Part shown: positions 37,498-46,528 of the stretch, in pieces | Numbering within the stretch: position 1 is the first letter of the stretch | Layout: each line of letters starts with the position of its first letter | Assembly (NCBI RefSeq): GCF_004361065.1 | Contig: NZ_SELT01000012.1 | Location: forward strand, 30,274-94,273 | Direction of reading: 5' to 3' | Length of the DNA: 64,000 nucleotides | Source of the DNA: Cognatilysobacter terrigena | Lineage (GTDB): Bacteria > Pseudomonadota > Gammaproteobacteria > Xanthomonadales > Xanthomonadaceae | The notes under the pieces: generated by a model | Told to the model about the DNA's origin: nothing | The model's database searches: none | What the model saw: the letters and a program-made list of their open reading frames with translations, nothing else | Position numbers and translations under genes: made by a program

Positions 37498-37503
37498 GAT
37501 AAT
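37498..37503 (+). promoter_or_regulatory. -10-like box before rsmA, leaderless spacing
   Basis: GATAAT (5 of 6 matches) is followed by six bases and the rsmA ATG. No Shine-Dalgarno sequence is present. The -35 region is poor. The same GATAAT-N6-ATG layout recurs at bioA. Confidence 0.4.
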
Positions 37504-37509
37504 CCCCGG

Positions 37510-38310
37510 ATGACGACGAGCCCCTTCACCGAGCCGCCGAAGAAGCGCCTCGGCCAGCACTTCCTGCACGAGCGCGGGATCATTTCGAAGATCGTGCAGG
37601 CGGTCGATCCGCAACCGGGCGATCGGCTCGTCGAGATCGGGCCGGGCCAAGGGGCGATCACGTTTCCGCTGCTCGAGCGCCACCACGAGCTGACGGTCAT
37701 CGAGTTCGACCGCGATCTGATCGCGCCGCTCACCGAAGCCGCACAGAGTCGCGGCACGCTGCACGTCATCCATTCCGACGTGCTGCAGGTCGACTTCACC
37801 GCGCTGGCCGATGGGGGCACGATCCGCCTCGTCGGCAACCTGCCCTACAACCTGTCGTCGCCGATCCTCTTCCATGCGCTCGACCACGCCGCCGTCGTGC
37901 GCGACATGCACTTCATGCTGCAGAAGGAAGTGGTCGACCGGATGGCTGCCGGACCCGGCAGCAAGGTGTACGGGCGCCTCGGCGTCATGCTGCAGGCGTA
38001 TTGCCGGGTGACGCCGCTCTTCAACGTGCCGCCCGGCGCGTTCAACCCGCCGCCGAAGGTCGATTCCGCCGTCGTACGGCTCGTGCCGCGCCCGGACGCG
38101 GAAATCACGGTCATCGATCGCGCGCTGTTCGCACGCGTGGTCCGCGATGCCTTCGGCCAGCGCCGCAAGACGCTGCGCAACGCGCTGTCGAACGTCTGCG
38201 ACGCCGACGCGATCGCCGCGGCCGGGCTCGATCCGTCGCATCGCGCCGAGCAGGTGCCGGTGGACGGGTTCATCGCGCTGGCCAATTCGCTCGCACGCGC
38301 GGGTGCGTGA
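37510..38310 (+). CDS. rsmA: 16S rRNA dimethyladenosine transferase RsmA (KsgA)
   Basis: RsmA dimethylates two adjacent adenosines near the 3' end of 16S rRNA. The 266-residue protein has KKRLGQHFLHERG, the SAM site EIGPGQGAIT and the catalytic NLPYNLSSPI (NLPY). Length is normal. It sits in the conserved pdxA-rsmA-apaG order. It may have an extra internal promoter, because a -10-like box lies six bases before the ATG. Confidence 0.97.
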   Translation: MTTSPFTEPPKKRLGQHFLHERGIISKIVQAVDPQPGDRLVEIGPGQGAITFPLLERHHELTVIEFDRDLIAPLTEAAQSRGTLHVIHSDVLQVDFTALADGGTIRLVGNLPYNLSSPILFHALDHAAVVRDMHFMLQKEVVDRMAAGPGSKVYGRLGVMLQAYCRVTPLFNVPPGAFNPPPKVDSAVVRLVPRPDAEITVIDRALFARVVRDAFGQRRKTLRNALSNVCDADAIAAAGLDPSHRAEQVPVDGFIALANSLARAGA

Positions 38311-38344
38311 AGCCCGCGCGGTTTCGCGCGCATGGCCGGGCACG

Positions 38345-38350
38345 TAAACT
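38345..38350 (+). promoter_or_regulatory. -10-like box before apaG
   Basis: TAAACT (4 of 6 matches) lies seven bases before the apaG ATG, which has no Shine-Dalgarno sequence. This is weak evidence on its own and fits the recurring leaderless pattern. Confidence 0.25.
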
Positions 38351-38357
38351 CGGGTAC

Positions 38358-38738
38358 ATGAACGAAAATTCCCACGCGATCGGCGTCGAGGTGCAGGCGC
38401 ACTACGTCGAAAGCGAATCGGCGCCGGATCAGGATCGCTACGTCTTCGCCTACACGGTGCGCGTGCACAACCGCGGCACCGTCGCGGCCAAGCTGCTCGG
38501 CCGGCACTGGATCATCACCGATGCGCACGGCCAGGTGCGCGAGGTCGACGGCGAAGGCGTGGTGGGCCATCAGCCGCATCTCGAACCGGGCCAGGCCTTC
38601 GAATACACGTCCGGCGCGGTGCTGGAGACGGATCTCGGCACCATGCACGGCACGTATCGCATGGAGGCCGACGACGGCACGCACTTCGAGGCGCCGATCC
38701 CGGCGTTCACCCTGACCGTGCCGCGCACGCTGCACTGA
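38358..38738 (+). CDS. apaG: ApaG protein (Co2+/Mg2+ efflux-associated)
   Basis: ApaG is a small immunoglobulin-like fold protein of unclear function, associated genetically with cobalt resistance and with ApaH. The 126-residue protein has the family motifs YTVRVHNRGTVAAKLLGRHW, GEGVVGHQP and GTMHGTYRM in pieces along its length. The ATG at 38358 gives the family length. It lies between rsmA and apaH, as in E. coli. Confidence 0.95.
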   Translation: MNENSHAIGVEVQAHYVESESAPDQDRYVFAYTVRVHNRGTVAAKLLGRHWIITDAHGQVREVDGEGVVGHQPHLEPGQAFEYTSGAVLETDLGTMHGTYRMEADDGTHFEAPIPAFTLTVPRTLH

Positions 38739-38745
38739 GCGCGCG

Positions 38746-39690
38746 ATGACGGTCTGGGCCATCGGCGATCTTCAGGGCTGCTACGACGCGACGCAGCGCC
38801 TGCTCGAACGCATCGCCTTCGATCCCGCAAAGGATCGGCTGTGGTTCTGCGGCGACCTCGTCAATCGTGGCGGGCAATCGCTGGAGACGCTGCGCCTCGT
38901 GCATTCGCTGCGCGAGCAGAGCGTCGTCGTGCTCGGCAACCACGATCTGTCGCTGCTCGCGATCGGCGAGCGTCGCGAAGAAGAACAACGCAAGGTCAAT
39001 CCGGATCTGCAGCGCATCGTCACCGCGCCGGATCGCGACGAACTGCTCGGCTGGCTGCGAACGCAGAAGCTCATGCACGTCGACCGCCAGCTCGGCTGGG
39101 CGATGCTGCATGCGGGCATCGCGCCGAAGTGGACGATCTCGATGGCGGAGCGCCATGCGCGCGAAGTCGAGAAGGTGCTGCACGGCGACCAGTACACGCG
39201 CCTGCTCAAGCACATCTATGGTGATGCGCCGGCCTGGAATCCGCGACTCGCCGGCATCGATCGCTGGCGCGCGATCATCAACATCTTCACCCGCATGCGC
39301 TTCTGCAGCCCCCGCGGTCGCATCAGCTTCGAGGACAAGGGCGCGCCGGGCACACAACCGGTCGGCCTGTACCCGTGGTACGAAGTGCCGGGCCAGGCGC
39401 AGCGCGATACGAAGATCGTCTGCGGTCACTGGTCGACGCTCGGTCTCTTCGTCGGCCACGGCGTGCATGCCATCGACACCGGCGCGGTATGGGGCGGCAA
39501 GCTCACCGCACTGCGATTGGACACCGACGAGTTGCAGCTCGCGCAGGTCGCGGGCCGCGACGTGCCGGCGCAACCGCCGAAGCCGCGCCAGAAGGGTCGC
39601 GATGGGCGGCCGCGGCACGGCGGCGACAGGAACCGCGATCGCGATCGCGGGCAGCGTCCGCGCAACGACGGCGGATCCGGCGGCGACTGA
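38746..39690 (+). CDS. apaH: Symmetrical Ap4A hydrolase ApaH with charged tail
   Basis: ApaH splits diadenosine tetraphosphate symmetrically and can remove Np4 caps from RNA. The 314-residue protein has the phosphoesterase motifs GDLQGCYD, GDLVNRG and GNHDLS, and the C-terminal CGHWSTLG. The E. coli protein is about 280 residues; here residues 271-314 add a tail rich in Arg, Asp, Gly and Pro (RDGRPRHGGDRNRDRDRG). Such tails often bind RNA, which would suit the decapping role, but that is inference. It ends the lptD operon. Confidence 0.95.
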   Translation: MTVWAIGDLQGCYDATQRLLERIAFDPAKDRLWFCGDLVNRGGQSLETLRLVHSLREQSVVVLGNHDLSLLAIGERREEEQRKVNPDLQRIVTAPDRDELLGWLRTQKLMHVDRQLGWAMLHAGIAPKWTISMAERHAREVEKVLHGDQYTRLLKHIYGDAPAWNPRLAGIDRWRAIINIFTRMRFCSPRGRISFEDKGAPGTQPVGLYPWYEVPGQAQRDTKIVCGHWSTLGLFVGHGVHAIDTGAVWGGKLTALRLDTDELQLAQVAGRDVPAQPPKPRQKGRDGRPRHGGDRNRDRDRGQRPRNDGGSGGD

Positions 39691-39743
39691 CCTTCGCTGC
39701 CGTGCGATGTTGGTCGCGGCGGGAATTGAACGCGATGCGCCCG

Positions 39744-40244
39744 CTAACCGGCGCGACGCTCGAGATCGACGAAATCGAACGCGAACGCGTGCTTCGCGTC
39801 CGTCGCATGATGCTCGCGTACGACTTCCGTCCACGCGGTGATGTCGAAATCCGGAAAGAACGCATCCGCACGCGGCACGGCGGTGTCGACGAGCGTGAGA
39901 TGCAACGTCGTCGCGATCGGCAGCGTCGCGGCGAATACGCCACTCCCACCGATCACGGCGAGTTCGGACGCTGCATCCGCGCGTGCGAGGTCGAGTGCCG
40001 CGTCGATCGACGCCACCGCATCCATCCCCGCGAACGGTGCGCGACCGCTGCGCGTCAGCACGATGTTGCGACGACCCGGCAGCGCGCGGCCGAGGGATTC
40101 CGCGGTCAGGCGCCCCATCAGGATCGGCTTGCCCAGCGTCAGCGCCTTGAAGCGCTTGAGGTCGTCGGGCAGATGCCAGGGCAGTGCGTTGTCGACGCCG
40201 ATCGCGCGATTGCGGTCGTAGGCGACGACGAGCGAGACGCGCAT
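39744..40244 (-). CDS. folA: Dihydrofolate reductase
   Basis: Dihydrofolate reductase regenerates tetrahydrofolate after thymidylate synthesis. The 166-residue protein has IGVDNALPWHLPDDLKRFK, the NADPH site MGRLTAESLG, and the later motifs VIGGSGVF and HLTLVD. The catalytic acid is the first D of LPDDLK. MGRLTAES differs slightly from the usual MGRKTxES. The ATG overlaps the thyA stop by one base. It meets apaH tail to tail over 53 bases. Confidence 0.96.
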   Translation of the reverse strand: MRVSLVVAYDRNRAIGVDNALPWHLPDDLKRFKALTLGKPILMGRLTAESLGRALPGRRNIVLTRSGRAPFAGMDAVASIDAALDLARADAASELAVIGGSGVFAATLPIATTLHLTLVDTAVPRADAFFPDFDITAWTEVVREHHATDAKHAFAFDFVDLERRAG

Positions 40245-41038
40245 CAGACGGCGACCGGCGCCTTGATCGCCGGATGCGGGTCGTAACCTTCGATGGCGAT
40301 GTCGTCGAAGGTGAACGCGAAGAGATCTTTGACGTCCGGATTCAGCACGAGCTTCGGCAGCGCGCGCGGCGTGCGCGTGAGCTGCTCGCGCGCCTGCTCG
40401 ACGTGGTTCGAATACAGGTGCGCATCGCCGAGCGTGTGGACGAAGTCGCCGACGCCGAGCCCGCACACCTGCGCGACCATGTGCGTCAGCAGCGCATAGC
40501 TCGCGATGTTGAACGGCACGCCGAGGAAGATGTCGCCGCTACGCTGGTAGAGCTGGCAGCTGAGCTTTCCGTCGGCGACGTAGAACTGGAACATCGTATG
40601 GCACGGCATCAGCGCCATCTTCGGCAGGTCGGCCACGTTCCATGCGCTGACGATCAGGCGGCGCGAATCGGGGTTGCGCCTGATCTCGTCGACGACCCAC
40701 TTGATCTGGTCGATCTCGCTGCCGTCGCTGCCGGTCCAGCGGCGCCACTGCTTGCCGTACACAGGCCCGAGTTCGCCTTCGGCGTCGGCCCACTCGTCCC
40801 AGATGCTGACCTTGTTGTCGCGCAGGTAGGCGATGTTGGTTTCGCCCTTCAGGAACCACAGCAGCTCGTGGATGATCGAGCGCAGGTGCAGCTTCTTCGT
40901 CGTGACGAGCGGAAAGCCCTGCGCGAGATCGAAGCGCATTTGCCAGCCGAACACGCTGCGCGTGCCGGTGCCGGTGCGATCGGTCTTGATCGCGCCGTGG
41001 TCGAGGACATGCTGCAGCAGGTCGAGGTACTGCTGCAT
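40244..41038 (-). CDS. thyA: Thymidylate synthase
   Basis: ThyA methylates dUMP to dTMP using methylene-tetrahydrofolate. The 264-residue protein matches E. coli ThyA in length and register. The nucleophile is C146 ([10 protein letters not shown]), and [18 protein letters not shown] and DAHLYSNH are also present. It lies one base after lgt and overlaps folA, so lgt-thyA-folA is one unit, a common gammaproteobacterial order. Confidence 0.98.
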   Translation of the reverse strand: MQQYLDLLQHVLDHGAIKTDRTGTGTRSVFGWQMRFDLAQGFPLVTTKKLHLRSIIHELLWFLKGETNIAYLRDNKVSIWDEWADAEGELGPVYGKQWRRWTGSDGSEIDQIKWVVDEIRRNPDSRRLIVSAWNVADLPKMALMPCHTMFQFYVADGKLSCQLYQRSGDIFLGVPFNIASYALLTHMVAQVCGLGVGDFVHTLGDAHLYSNHVEQAREQLTRTPRALPKLVLNPDVKDLFAFTFDDIAIEGYDPHPAIKAPVAV

Positions 41039-41039
41039 C

Positions 41040-41915
41040 TCAGCTCGCCTGCGGTGCGGGCTGCAACGTCGGCTGGCGGCGCGACAACCAGAGCCAGAAC
41101 ACGCCGAGCACGATCAGCGGAACGCTCAGCAGCTGGCCTTCGGTGAGCCAACCCCAGGCGATATAGCCGATCTGCTCGTCGGGCATGCGCACGAATTCGA
41201 CGAGGAAGCGGAACAAGCCGTAGAGCAGCGCGAACATTCCGCCAACGGCATAACGCGGGCGCGGCCGGCTCGAGTACCACCACAGGACCGACGCCATGAC
41301 CACGCCTTCGAGCATCGCCTGGTACAGCTGCGACGGGTGACGCGCGAACACGTCGAGCGCGCCCTTCGCGTGCAGTTCGCGCAGTTGCTGCATCGGCATG
41401 TGCAGGTACGGGTCCGGCAGGCTACGCGGGAAGATCACGCCCCAGCTGCCGCCCGTGGGCTTGCCCCACAGCTCGCCGCCGATCCAGTTGCCGATGCGAC
41501 CGAAGCCCAGGCCCAGAGGCACGAGCGGCGCGACGAAATCCATCGCATCCATGAAATGCACGCGTCGGCGGCGGCACCAGAACCACACGCCCGCCATGAC
41601 GCCGAGCAGCCCGCCGTGGAAGCTCATGCCGCCTTCCCAGATCCGCACCAGCATCAGCGGATTCTTGAGGAAGTCGCCGAAGGCGTAGAACAGGATGTAG
41701 CCGATGCGCCCGCCGAGCACGACGCCGAGCATCGCGTAGAACAGCAGGTCGCCGAATGCCTGCTCGTCGATGCCGGGCAGGCGACCCGCGCGGATGCGGC
41801 GGCGGCCGAGCATCCAGGCGGCGATGAACCCGAGCATGTACATCACCCCGTACCAGTGCACCTGCACCGGACCGAGGTGGAGGGCGATCGGGTCGATGTC
41901 GTGCAGATACGTCAT
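41040..41915 (-). CDS. lgt: Prolipoprotein diacylglyceryl transferase Lgt
   Basis: Lgt attaches diacylglycerol to the lipobox cysteine of prelipoproteins in the inner membrane. The 291-residue protein has about seven hydrophobic helices, [11 protein letters not shown] near the N terminus and [11 protein letters not shown]. The signature [15 protein letters not shown] holds essential Asn, Glu and Gly residues. Clients in this window include PilP and LemA. The ATG has no clear Shine-Dalgarno sequence. Confidence 0.97.
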   Translation of the reverse strand: MTYLHDIDPIALHLGPVQVHWYGVMYMLGFIAAWMLGRRRIRAGRLPGIDEQAFGDLLFYAMLGVVLGGRIGYILFYAFGDFLKNPLMLVRIWEGGMSFHGGLLGVMAGVWFWCRRRRVHFMDAMDFVAPLVPLGLGFGRIGNWIGGELWGKPTGGSWGVIFPRSLPDPYLHMPMQQLRELHAKGALDVFARHPSQLYQAMLEGVVMASVLWWYSSRPRPRYAVGGMFALLYGLFRFLVEFVRMPDEQIGYIAWGWLTEGQLLSVPLIVLGVFWLWLSRRQPTLQPAPQAS

Positions 41916-41999
41916 CAGGTCGGGCCGACGGCGGAAGTGGCCGCCATTGTCGCCGCTGCACGGCCCCGCGTCATGGCCCGATCGACCGGGTCGGCCGGC

Positions 42000-42488
42000 T
42001 CAGAGCAGATGCGGACGATCCGGGAGCTCGTTGCTGTCGACGTAGCCGGCGGGACGGGCGAAATGCCGTTCCAGCAGCGACGAGATCGCCTCGATCGCAC
42101 GCATCACGCCGCCTTCGGTCTCGCCCGCGCGCATCGCGGTTTCGAGTTCGCGGCAGATCGCCGCCCACTCGTCGTCGGTGACGCGACCGGCGAAGCCGCG
42201 ATCGGCAACGATCTCGATCGCGCGGTCGGCCAGCAGCATGTAGACCAGCACGCCGTTGTTGGCCTCGGTGTCCCAGACGCGCAGGCGCGTGAACACCTCG
42301 ACCGCCCGCTCCCGCGGCGCATGGTCGACCAGCGCGAGGCGCAAAGGCAGCGCGGCCTCCACGGCGAAGCAGATCTCGCCCGTGTGGCGCGCTTCGCTCG
42401 CGGCGATGGCATTGGCGATGCGTTCGAGCGCGTCGGGCGGAAACACCCGCGCCGAGGACGGTGCGAACAGATGCCGAAGCGCGCGCAT
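42000..42488 (-). CDS. TPM-domain protein, soluble, short form
   Basis: The 162-residue protein starts MRALRHLFAPSSARVFPPDALERIANAI and carries a TPM (Psb32/DUF477) domain, with HTGEICFAVEA, WDTEANNGVLVYMLLADRAIEIVADRGF and ITDDEW-like elements. It has no signal peptide or transmembrane helix, unlike the next gene upstream. Its ATG overlaps that gene's stop by one base. TPM domains may act as phosphatases or assembly factors; the role here is unknown. Confidence 0.88.
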   Translation of the reverse strand: MRALRHLFAPSSARVFPPDALERIANAIAASEARHTGEICFAVEAALPLRLALVDHAPRERAVEVFTRLRVWDTEANNGVLVYMLLADRAIEIVADRGFAGRVTDDEWAAICRELETAMRAGETEGGVMRAIEAISSLLERHFARPAGYVDSNELPDRPHLL

Positions 42489-43387
42489 CACCAGCTCCCC
42501 GAGGCGCCGCCGCCTCCGCTCATGCCGCCGCCCCCACCCCAGCCGCCTCCGCCGCCGAAGCCACCGCCTCCGAAGCCGCCCCCACCGAAACCACCGCCGC
42601 CCCACCAGCCGCCGAATCCGGCATCGCGGGCGTAACGCACGCGGCGACCGCCCGACAGGCCCATGAAGAAGCCGATCAGGGCGCCGATGCCGCCGATGAA
42701 CACGCTCGCGAGCAGCCAGGCGATCGCGCCGGCCGCCAGACCGCCGGCGATTCCGCGGAAAAATGCCGGCGTGCCGCCAAACAGGCCGCGCACCATCTGC
42801 GCGACGATGAAGGCGGCGAACAGCGCGAAGATCGGATTACCGTGCGAGGCGACGCGGCTGCCGGTGGTGTCCTGCGCCGCCATCGGCGGCGGCAGTGCTT
42901 CACCGTCGATGATCTGCGTCAGCACCTTGGTCGCGTCGACCAGGCCGCCGGCGTAATCGTTCTGCTTGAAGTGCGGCGCCATGTATTCGTTGATGACGCG
43001 GCTGGCGATGGCATCCGGAATCGCGCCTTCGAGCCCGTAGCCGACCTCGATGCGCGCGCGATGGTCGTCCTTCGCGACGATGACGAGCACGCCGTCGTCG
43101 GTCTTCTGACGGCCGAGCTTGTACTGGTCGAACGCACGCGTCGCGTACTGCGCGATGTCTTCCGGCTGCGTGGTCGGAATCATCAGGATCTGCAGCTGCG
43201 CGCCCTTGCGCTTCTGCAGATCCAGCGCCTGCTGCTCGAGCTGCTGGCGCGTGGTGACGTCGATCGTGCCGGTGGTGTCGAGCACCGGCGAGGTCAGCGG
43301 CGGGATCGGCGCGAGCTGCTGCGCGAGTGCGGCGAACGCCGTCGCGAAGAGGACGATCGCGACGGCGAGGAGCGAACGCGCACGCAT
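42488..43387 (-). CDS. TPM-domain membrane protein with Gly-rich tail (YgcG type)
   Basis: The 299-residue protein has a signal peptide (cleavage near ALAQQ) and a periplasmic TPM domain (about 30-160) with VLDTTGTID, KTDDGVLVIVAKDDHRARIEVGYGLEG in parts. One or two membrane helices (about 195-240) follow, then a tail of Gly, Phe and Trp (about 255-297). This layout is that of YgcG-type proteins encoded beside lemA. The function is unknown. It starts 10 bases after lemA and overlaps the short TPM gene. Confidence 0.92.
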   Translation of the reverse strand: MRARSLLAVAIVLFATAFAALAQQLAPIPPLTSPVLDTTGTIDVTTRQQLEQQALDLQKRKGAQLQILMIPTTQPEDIAQYATRAFDQYKLGRQKTDDGVLVIVAKDDHRARIEVGYGLEGAIPDAIASRVINEYMAPHFKQNDYAGGLVDATKVLTQIIDGEALPPPMAAQDTTGSRVASHGNPIFALFAAFIVAQMVRGLFGGTPAFFRGIAGGLAAGAIAWLLASVFIGGIGALIGFFMGLSGGRRVRYARDAGFGGWWGGGGFGGGGFGGGGFGGGGGWGGGGGMSGGGGASGSW

Positions 43388-43397
43388 CGGCGGTCGA

Positions 43398-44132
43398 TCA
43401 GCCCTGCGTCTGCGGACCGGGGCTCGTGGCCGGCGCCGGCGTCGGGTTCGGCTGCGTCGACGGCTGCGGGTTCGCCGGCGGCAGGGCCTGCGGCGCGGGC
43501 GCGGCAGGCGTCGTCGCGGGTGCGGCCGGTGCGGTGTTCACCGGCGGCGGCGTCGAGAAATCGACGCTCGGGGCGTTCGAGATCTGCGCTTCGTTCTCGA
43601 CCGTGAAGTTCGGCTTGGGCTTGTAGCCGAACATCTTCGCGGTGATGTTGGTCGGGAACTGGCGAATGTAGGTGTTGTAGTCCTGCACCGTCTGGATGTA
43701 GCGCTGACGCTCGACCGTGATGCGGTTCTCGGTGCCTTCCAGCTGCGCCTGCAGCTGCAGGAAGTTCTGGTCGGCCTTGAGCTGCGGGTAGTTCTCGCTG
43801 ACCACCAGCAGGCGGCCGATCGCGCTCTGCAGCTGCGCCTGCGCGGCCTGGAACTGGGCGAGCGAGTTCGGGTCGTTCGCATTGACGTTGATGCTGCCGA
43901 CGCGCGAACGCGCTTCGGTCACTTCGGTCAGCACGCGCTCCTCGTGGCTCGCGTAACCCTTCACCGTCGCGACGAGGTTGGGCACGAGATCCGCGCGACG
44001 CTTGTAGACGTTCAGCACCTGCGACCAGGCGGCGTTCACCGCTTCGTCCTTCTGCTGGATCGTGTTGTAGCCGCAACCGCTGAGCAGCACGGTCAGCGTG
44101 AGCAGCAGGAATGCGGAGAGCAGCTTGCGCAT
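43398..44132 (-). CDS. LemA-family lipoprotein
   Basis: The 244-residue protein has a lipoprotein signal (LLSGC, C20) followed by the LemA core with YNTIQQKDEAVNAAWSQVLN, RRADLVPNLVATVKGYA and the helical bundle typical of the family. A Pro/Ala/Thr/Gln-rich tail of about 60 residues follows. LemA proteins commonly pair with TPM proteins, as here, in an envelope system of unknown role. GAGG lies seven bases before the ATG. Confidence 0.93.
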   Translation of the reverse strand: MRKLLSAFLLLTLTVLLSGCGYNTIQQKDEAVNAAWSQVLNVYKRRADLVPNLVATVKGYASHEERVLTEVTEARSRVGSINVNANDPNSLAQFQAAQAQLQSAIGRLLVVSENYPQLKADQNFLQLQAQLEGTENRITVERQRYIQTVQDYNTYIRQFPTNITAKMFGYKPKPNFTVENEAQISNAPSVDFSTPPPVNTAPAAPATTPAAPAPQALPPANPQPSTQPNPTPAPATSPGPQTQG

Positions 44133-44214
44133 GGGGGAGCCTCGTCGTGGGATCGGCGCTACCGGCGGCACGTTACCGGCAGCGGCAATAAATACGACGT
44201 GACGGCCGCCCGCG

Positions 44215-44949
44215 CTAGGGCTGGAGCTGTCGCGCCGCCGCGCGCCGACGCATGGTCAGGTTCAGGCCTTCGACCACGGCCGAGAACGCCATCGCGCCGT
44301 AGATGTAGCCCTTGTGGATGTGCAGGCCGAAGCCTTCGACGATCAGGTACGCGCCGACCAGCACGATGAAGGCGAGTGCCAGCATCTTGATCGACGGGTT
44401 CGCGTCGATGAAGCGCCCGAACGGCTTCGACGCCAGCAGCATCACCGCGACCGCCAGCAGGATCGCGCTGACCATGACGATGCGCTGGTTGGCCATGCCG
44501 ACGGCCGCGATCACCGAGTCGAGCGAGAACACGATGTCGATCACCGCGATCTGCGCGATGACGAGCCCGAACGACGCGGCCGGCTTGGTGCGCACGTCCT
44601 CTTCCTCGGCCTCGCCGACGATGAGGTCCTTGATCTCGCCCGTGCCCTTCACGAGAAGGAACAGGCCGCCGACGATCAGCACGAGGTCGCGGATCGAAAT
44701 GCCGTGGCCGAAGAGCTGGAACAATGGATCGGTCAGGCCGGCCAGCCATGCCAGCGTGAGCAGCAACGCGATGCGGGTGATGCAGGCGACGGCGATGCCG
44801 AAGCGACGTGCGCGATCCCGCGAGGTCGACGGCAGGCGGCTCACTGCGATCGAGATGAAGACCAGGTTGTCGATGCCCAATACGATCTCGATGGTGCTCA
44901 GCGTCACCAGCGTGATCCAGGTCTGGGGATCGAGCAGCATCTCCATCAT
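44215..44949 (-). CDS. TerC-family integral membrane protein
   Basis: The 244-residue protein has about seven hydrophobic helices and the TerC signatures EIVLGIDNLVFIS and VIDIVFSLDSVIAAVG, whose acidic residues suggest metal transport. A charged cytoplasmic loop (GEAEEEDVRTK) separates the halves. Members export manganese or help load secreted metalloenzymes. No manganese riboswitch is visible upstream. AAGGA lies nine bases before the first ATG; a second ATG follows at once. Confidence 0.93.
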   Translation of the reverse strand: MMEMLLDPQTWITLVTLSTIEIVLGIDNLVFISIAVSRLPSTSRDRARRFGIAVACITRIALLLTLAWLAGLTDPLFQLFGHGISIRDLVLIVGGLFLLVKGTGEIKDLIVGEAEEEDVRTKPAASFGLVIAQIAVIDIVFSLDSVIAAVGMANQRIVMVSAILLAVAVMLLASKPFGRFIDANPSIKMLALAFIVLVGAYLIVEGFGLHIHKGYIYGAMAFSAVVEGLNLTMRRRAAARQLQP

Positions 44950-44979
44950 CGGCGTCCGTCCTTCATCGGGCCGCGCAGT

Positions 44980-45372
44980 TTACGCGGCGTGGGCGGACAG
45001 ACGTGGCAGCAGGATGGCGCCCCACGTCACGAGCACGTTGAGCATCATCACGAAGACCGCGGCGGAGCCCATGTCCTTGGCGCGGCCGGCCAGTTCGTGG
45101 TGCTCGGCGCCGTAACGCTCGATCACGGCCTCGATCGCGGAATTCAGCAGTTCCACCGCCATCACCGCGAGCATCGAGCCGATCAGCAGCGCGCGCTCGA
45201 CGCCCGTCTGGCCGAGGTACCAGGCCAGCGGCGCGAGGACGGCGAACAGCCATACCTCGAGGCGGAACGAGGATTCGTGGGTCCACGCGGCGCGCAGGCC
45301 TTGCAGGGACCACTGCGTGGCCTTGATGATGCGCAGCGGATGCCGCGGCAGGTGTCCGACGGTGTCGGCCAT
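44980..45372 (-). CDS. dagK: Diacylglycerol kinase
   Basis: This small inner-membrane kinase phosphorylates diacylglycerol, recycling lipid left by membrane-derived oligosaccharide synthesis. The 130-residue protein has the family motif VELLNSAIEAVIER with the catalytic Glu, the magnesium-binding ESSFRLEV, and three hydrophobic helices. Length is normal. It stands alone, with 30 bases to the terC start and 139 to the asparaginase gene. Confidence 0.95.
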   Translation of the reverse strand: MADTVGHLPRHPLRIIKATQWSLQGLRAAWTHESSFRLEVWLFAVLAPLAWYLGQTGVERALLIGSMLAVMAVELLNSAIEAVIERYGAEHHELAGRAKDMGSAAVFVMMLNVLVTWGAILLPRLSAHAA

Positions 45373-45511
45373 GGCGTTGCTCTCGTGACGACGGCCGGTC
45401 CGGGGCACCGCCCGTCCCTGCGGCTGCACGATGCGGCGCGGATCCCCGGTCGCGCCGGGGCCGATTGTGGCACGGGCCGTCGCAGCGGACCCGTGCCGGG
45501 GCGGCGGCCGC

Positions 45512-46528
45512 TCAGTTCTCGTGAATCGCGACGCCGCGACTGCCGTCCGGGCGGATCCAGCCGCGGAACATGCTGCCGCTGTTGAACGGCATGGCGATGT
45601 TGCCGTCGCGGTCGAGCGCGATCGCCCCGCCGTCGCCGCCCATCGCGGGAATGATCTTGTTGATGACCTCGTCCGCCGCCTGCGCCAGCGGCACGTTCGT
45701 GTACTCGACGCGCGCGCAGATGTCGCGGGCCGCGTTCGCGCGGATGTAGAACTCGCCCCAGCCCGTGCCCGACACGCCGCAGCGATCATCCGCCCATGTG
45801 CCGGCGCCGATGATCGGGGAATCGCCGACGCGGCCCCAGCGCTTGTTCGTCATGCCGCCCGTGCTCGTGCCGGCCGCGATGTGGCCGGCCTTGTCGAGCG
45901 CGACCGCCCCGACCGTGCCGAGGTAGCGACGCACGTTGCCGTCGTCACCTTCGATCACCGCGGCTTTCTGCGCGGCTTCCTTCTTCTGCGCCTCTTCGAG
46001 CTGCTGCCTGCGCATGGGCGTGTCGAACCAGTTGTTCGGAACGCGCTCGATGTCCTTCTGCGTGTCCGCGAACGCTTCTGCACCGGCGCCCGCGAGCATC
46101 ACGTGCGGGCTGCGCTCCATCACTGCACGCGCGAGCTTGATCGGGTTACGCACGGTGGTGACGCCCGCCACTGCGCCTGCACGACGTGTGTGGCCTTCCA
46201 TGATCGACGCGTCGAGTTCATGCCCACCCTTGGCGTTGAACACCGCGCCCTTACCCGCGTTGAAGCGCGGCGACTCCTCGAGCACGAGGATCGACGCCTG
46301 CACCGCATCGACCGCAGTACCGCCCTTCTGCAGCACGGCGTTGCCCGCGTCGAGCGCGCGATTGAGCGTGTCGCGGATCTCCTTCTGGTCCGCATCGCTC
46401 AGCGTTTCCTTGGGCACGAATCCGGCGCCGCCGTGGATGACGAGCGCGGTGCGCGCGGCGGGTGCGGCGGTCTGTGCGTGGGCGGTCATGGCAAGGGCGA
46501 GCAGGAGAAGAGGCGCATAGCGACGCAT
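45512..46528 (-). CDS. Exported isoaspartyl peptidase/L-asparaginase (Ntn hydrolase)
   Basis: This N-terminal-nucleophile hydrolase cleaves isoaspartyl dipeptides and asparagine. The 338-residue precursor has a signal peptide (cleavage near AHAQT), so it acts in the periplasm. Self-cleavage should occur between G204 and T205 in YLGTVGAVALD, freeing the catalytic threonine. IHGGAG, RFNAGKGAVF and STGGMTNKRWGRVGD bind substrate. A Lys/Glu/Gln-rich linker (about 175-195) precedes the cleavage site. GGAG lies before the ATG; a longer upstream frame is not supported. Confidence 0.94.
   Translation of the reverse strand: MRRYAPLLLLALAMTAHAQTAAPAARTALVIHGGAGFVPKETLSDADQKEIRDTLNRALDAGNAVLQKGGTAVDAVQASILVLEESPRFNAGKGAVFNAKGGHELDASIMEGHTRRAGAVAGVTTVRNPIKLARAVMERSPHVMLAGAGAEAFADTQKDIERVPNNWFDTPMRRQQLEEAQKKEAAQKAAVIEGDDGNVRRYLGTVGAVALDKAGHIAAGTSTGGMTNKRWGRVGDSPIIGAGTWADDRCGVSGTGWGEFYIRANAARDICARVEYTNVPLAQAADEVINKIIPAMGGDGGAIALDRDGNIAMPFNSGSMFRGWIRPDGSRGVAIHEN

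Noticed and set aside
42488..42625. Gly-rich tail of the TPM protein as a DNA repeat or mobile element
   Set aside because: The repetition is explained by Gly/Phe/Trp codons in frame, a normal feature of YgcG-type proteins.
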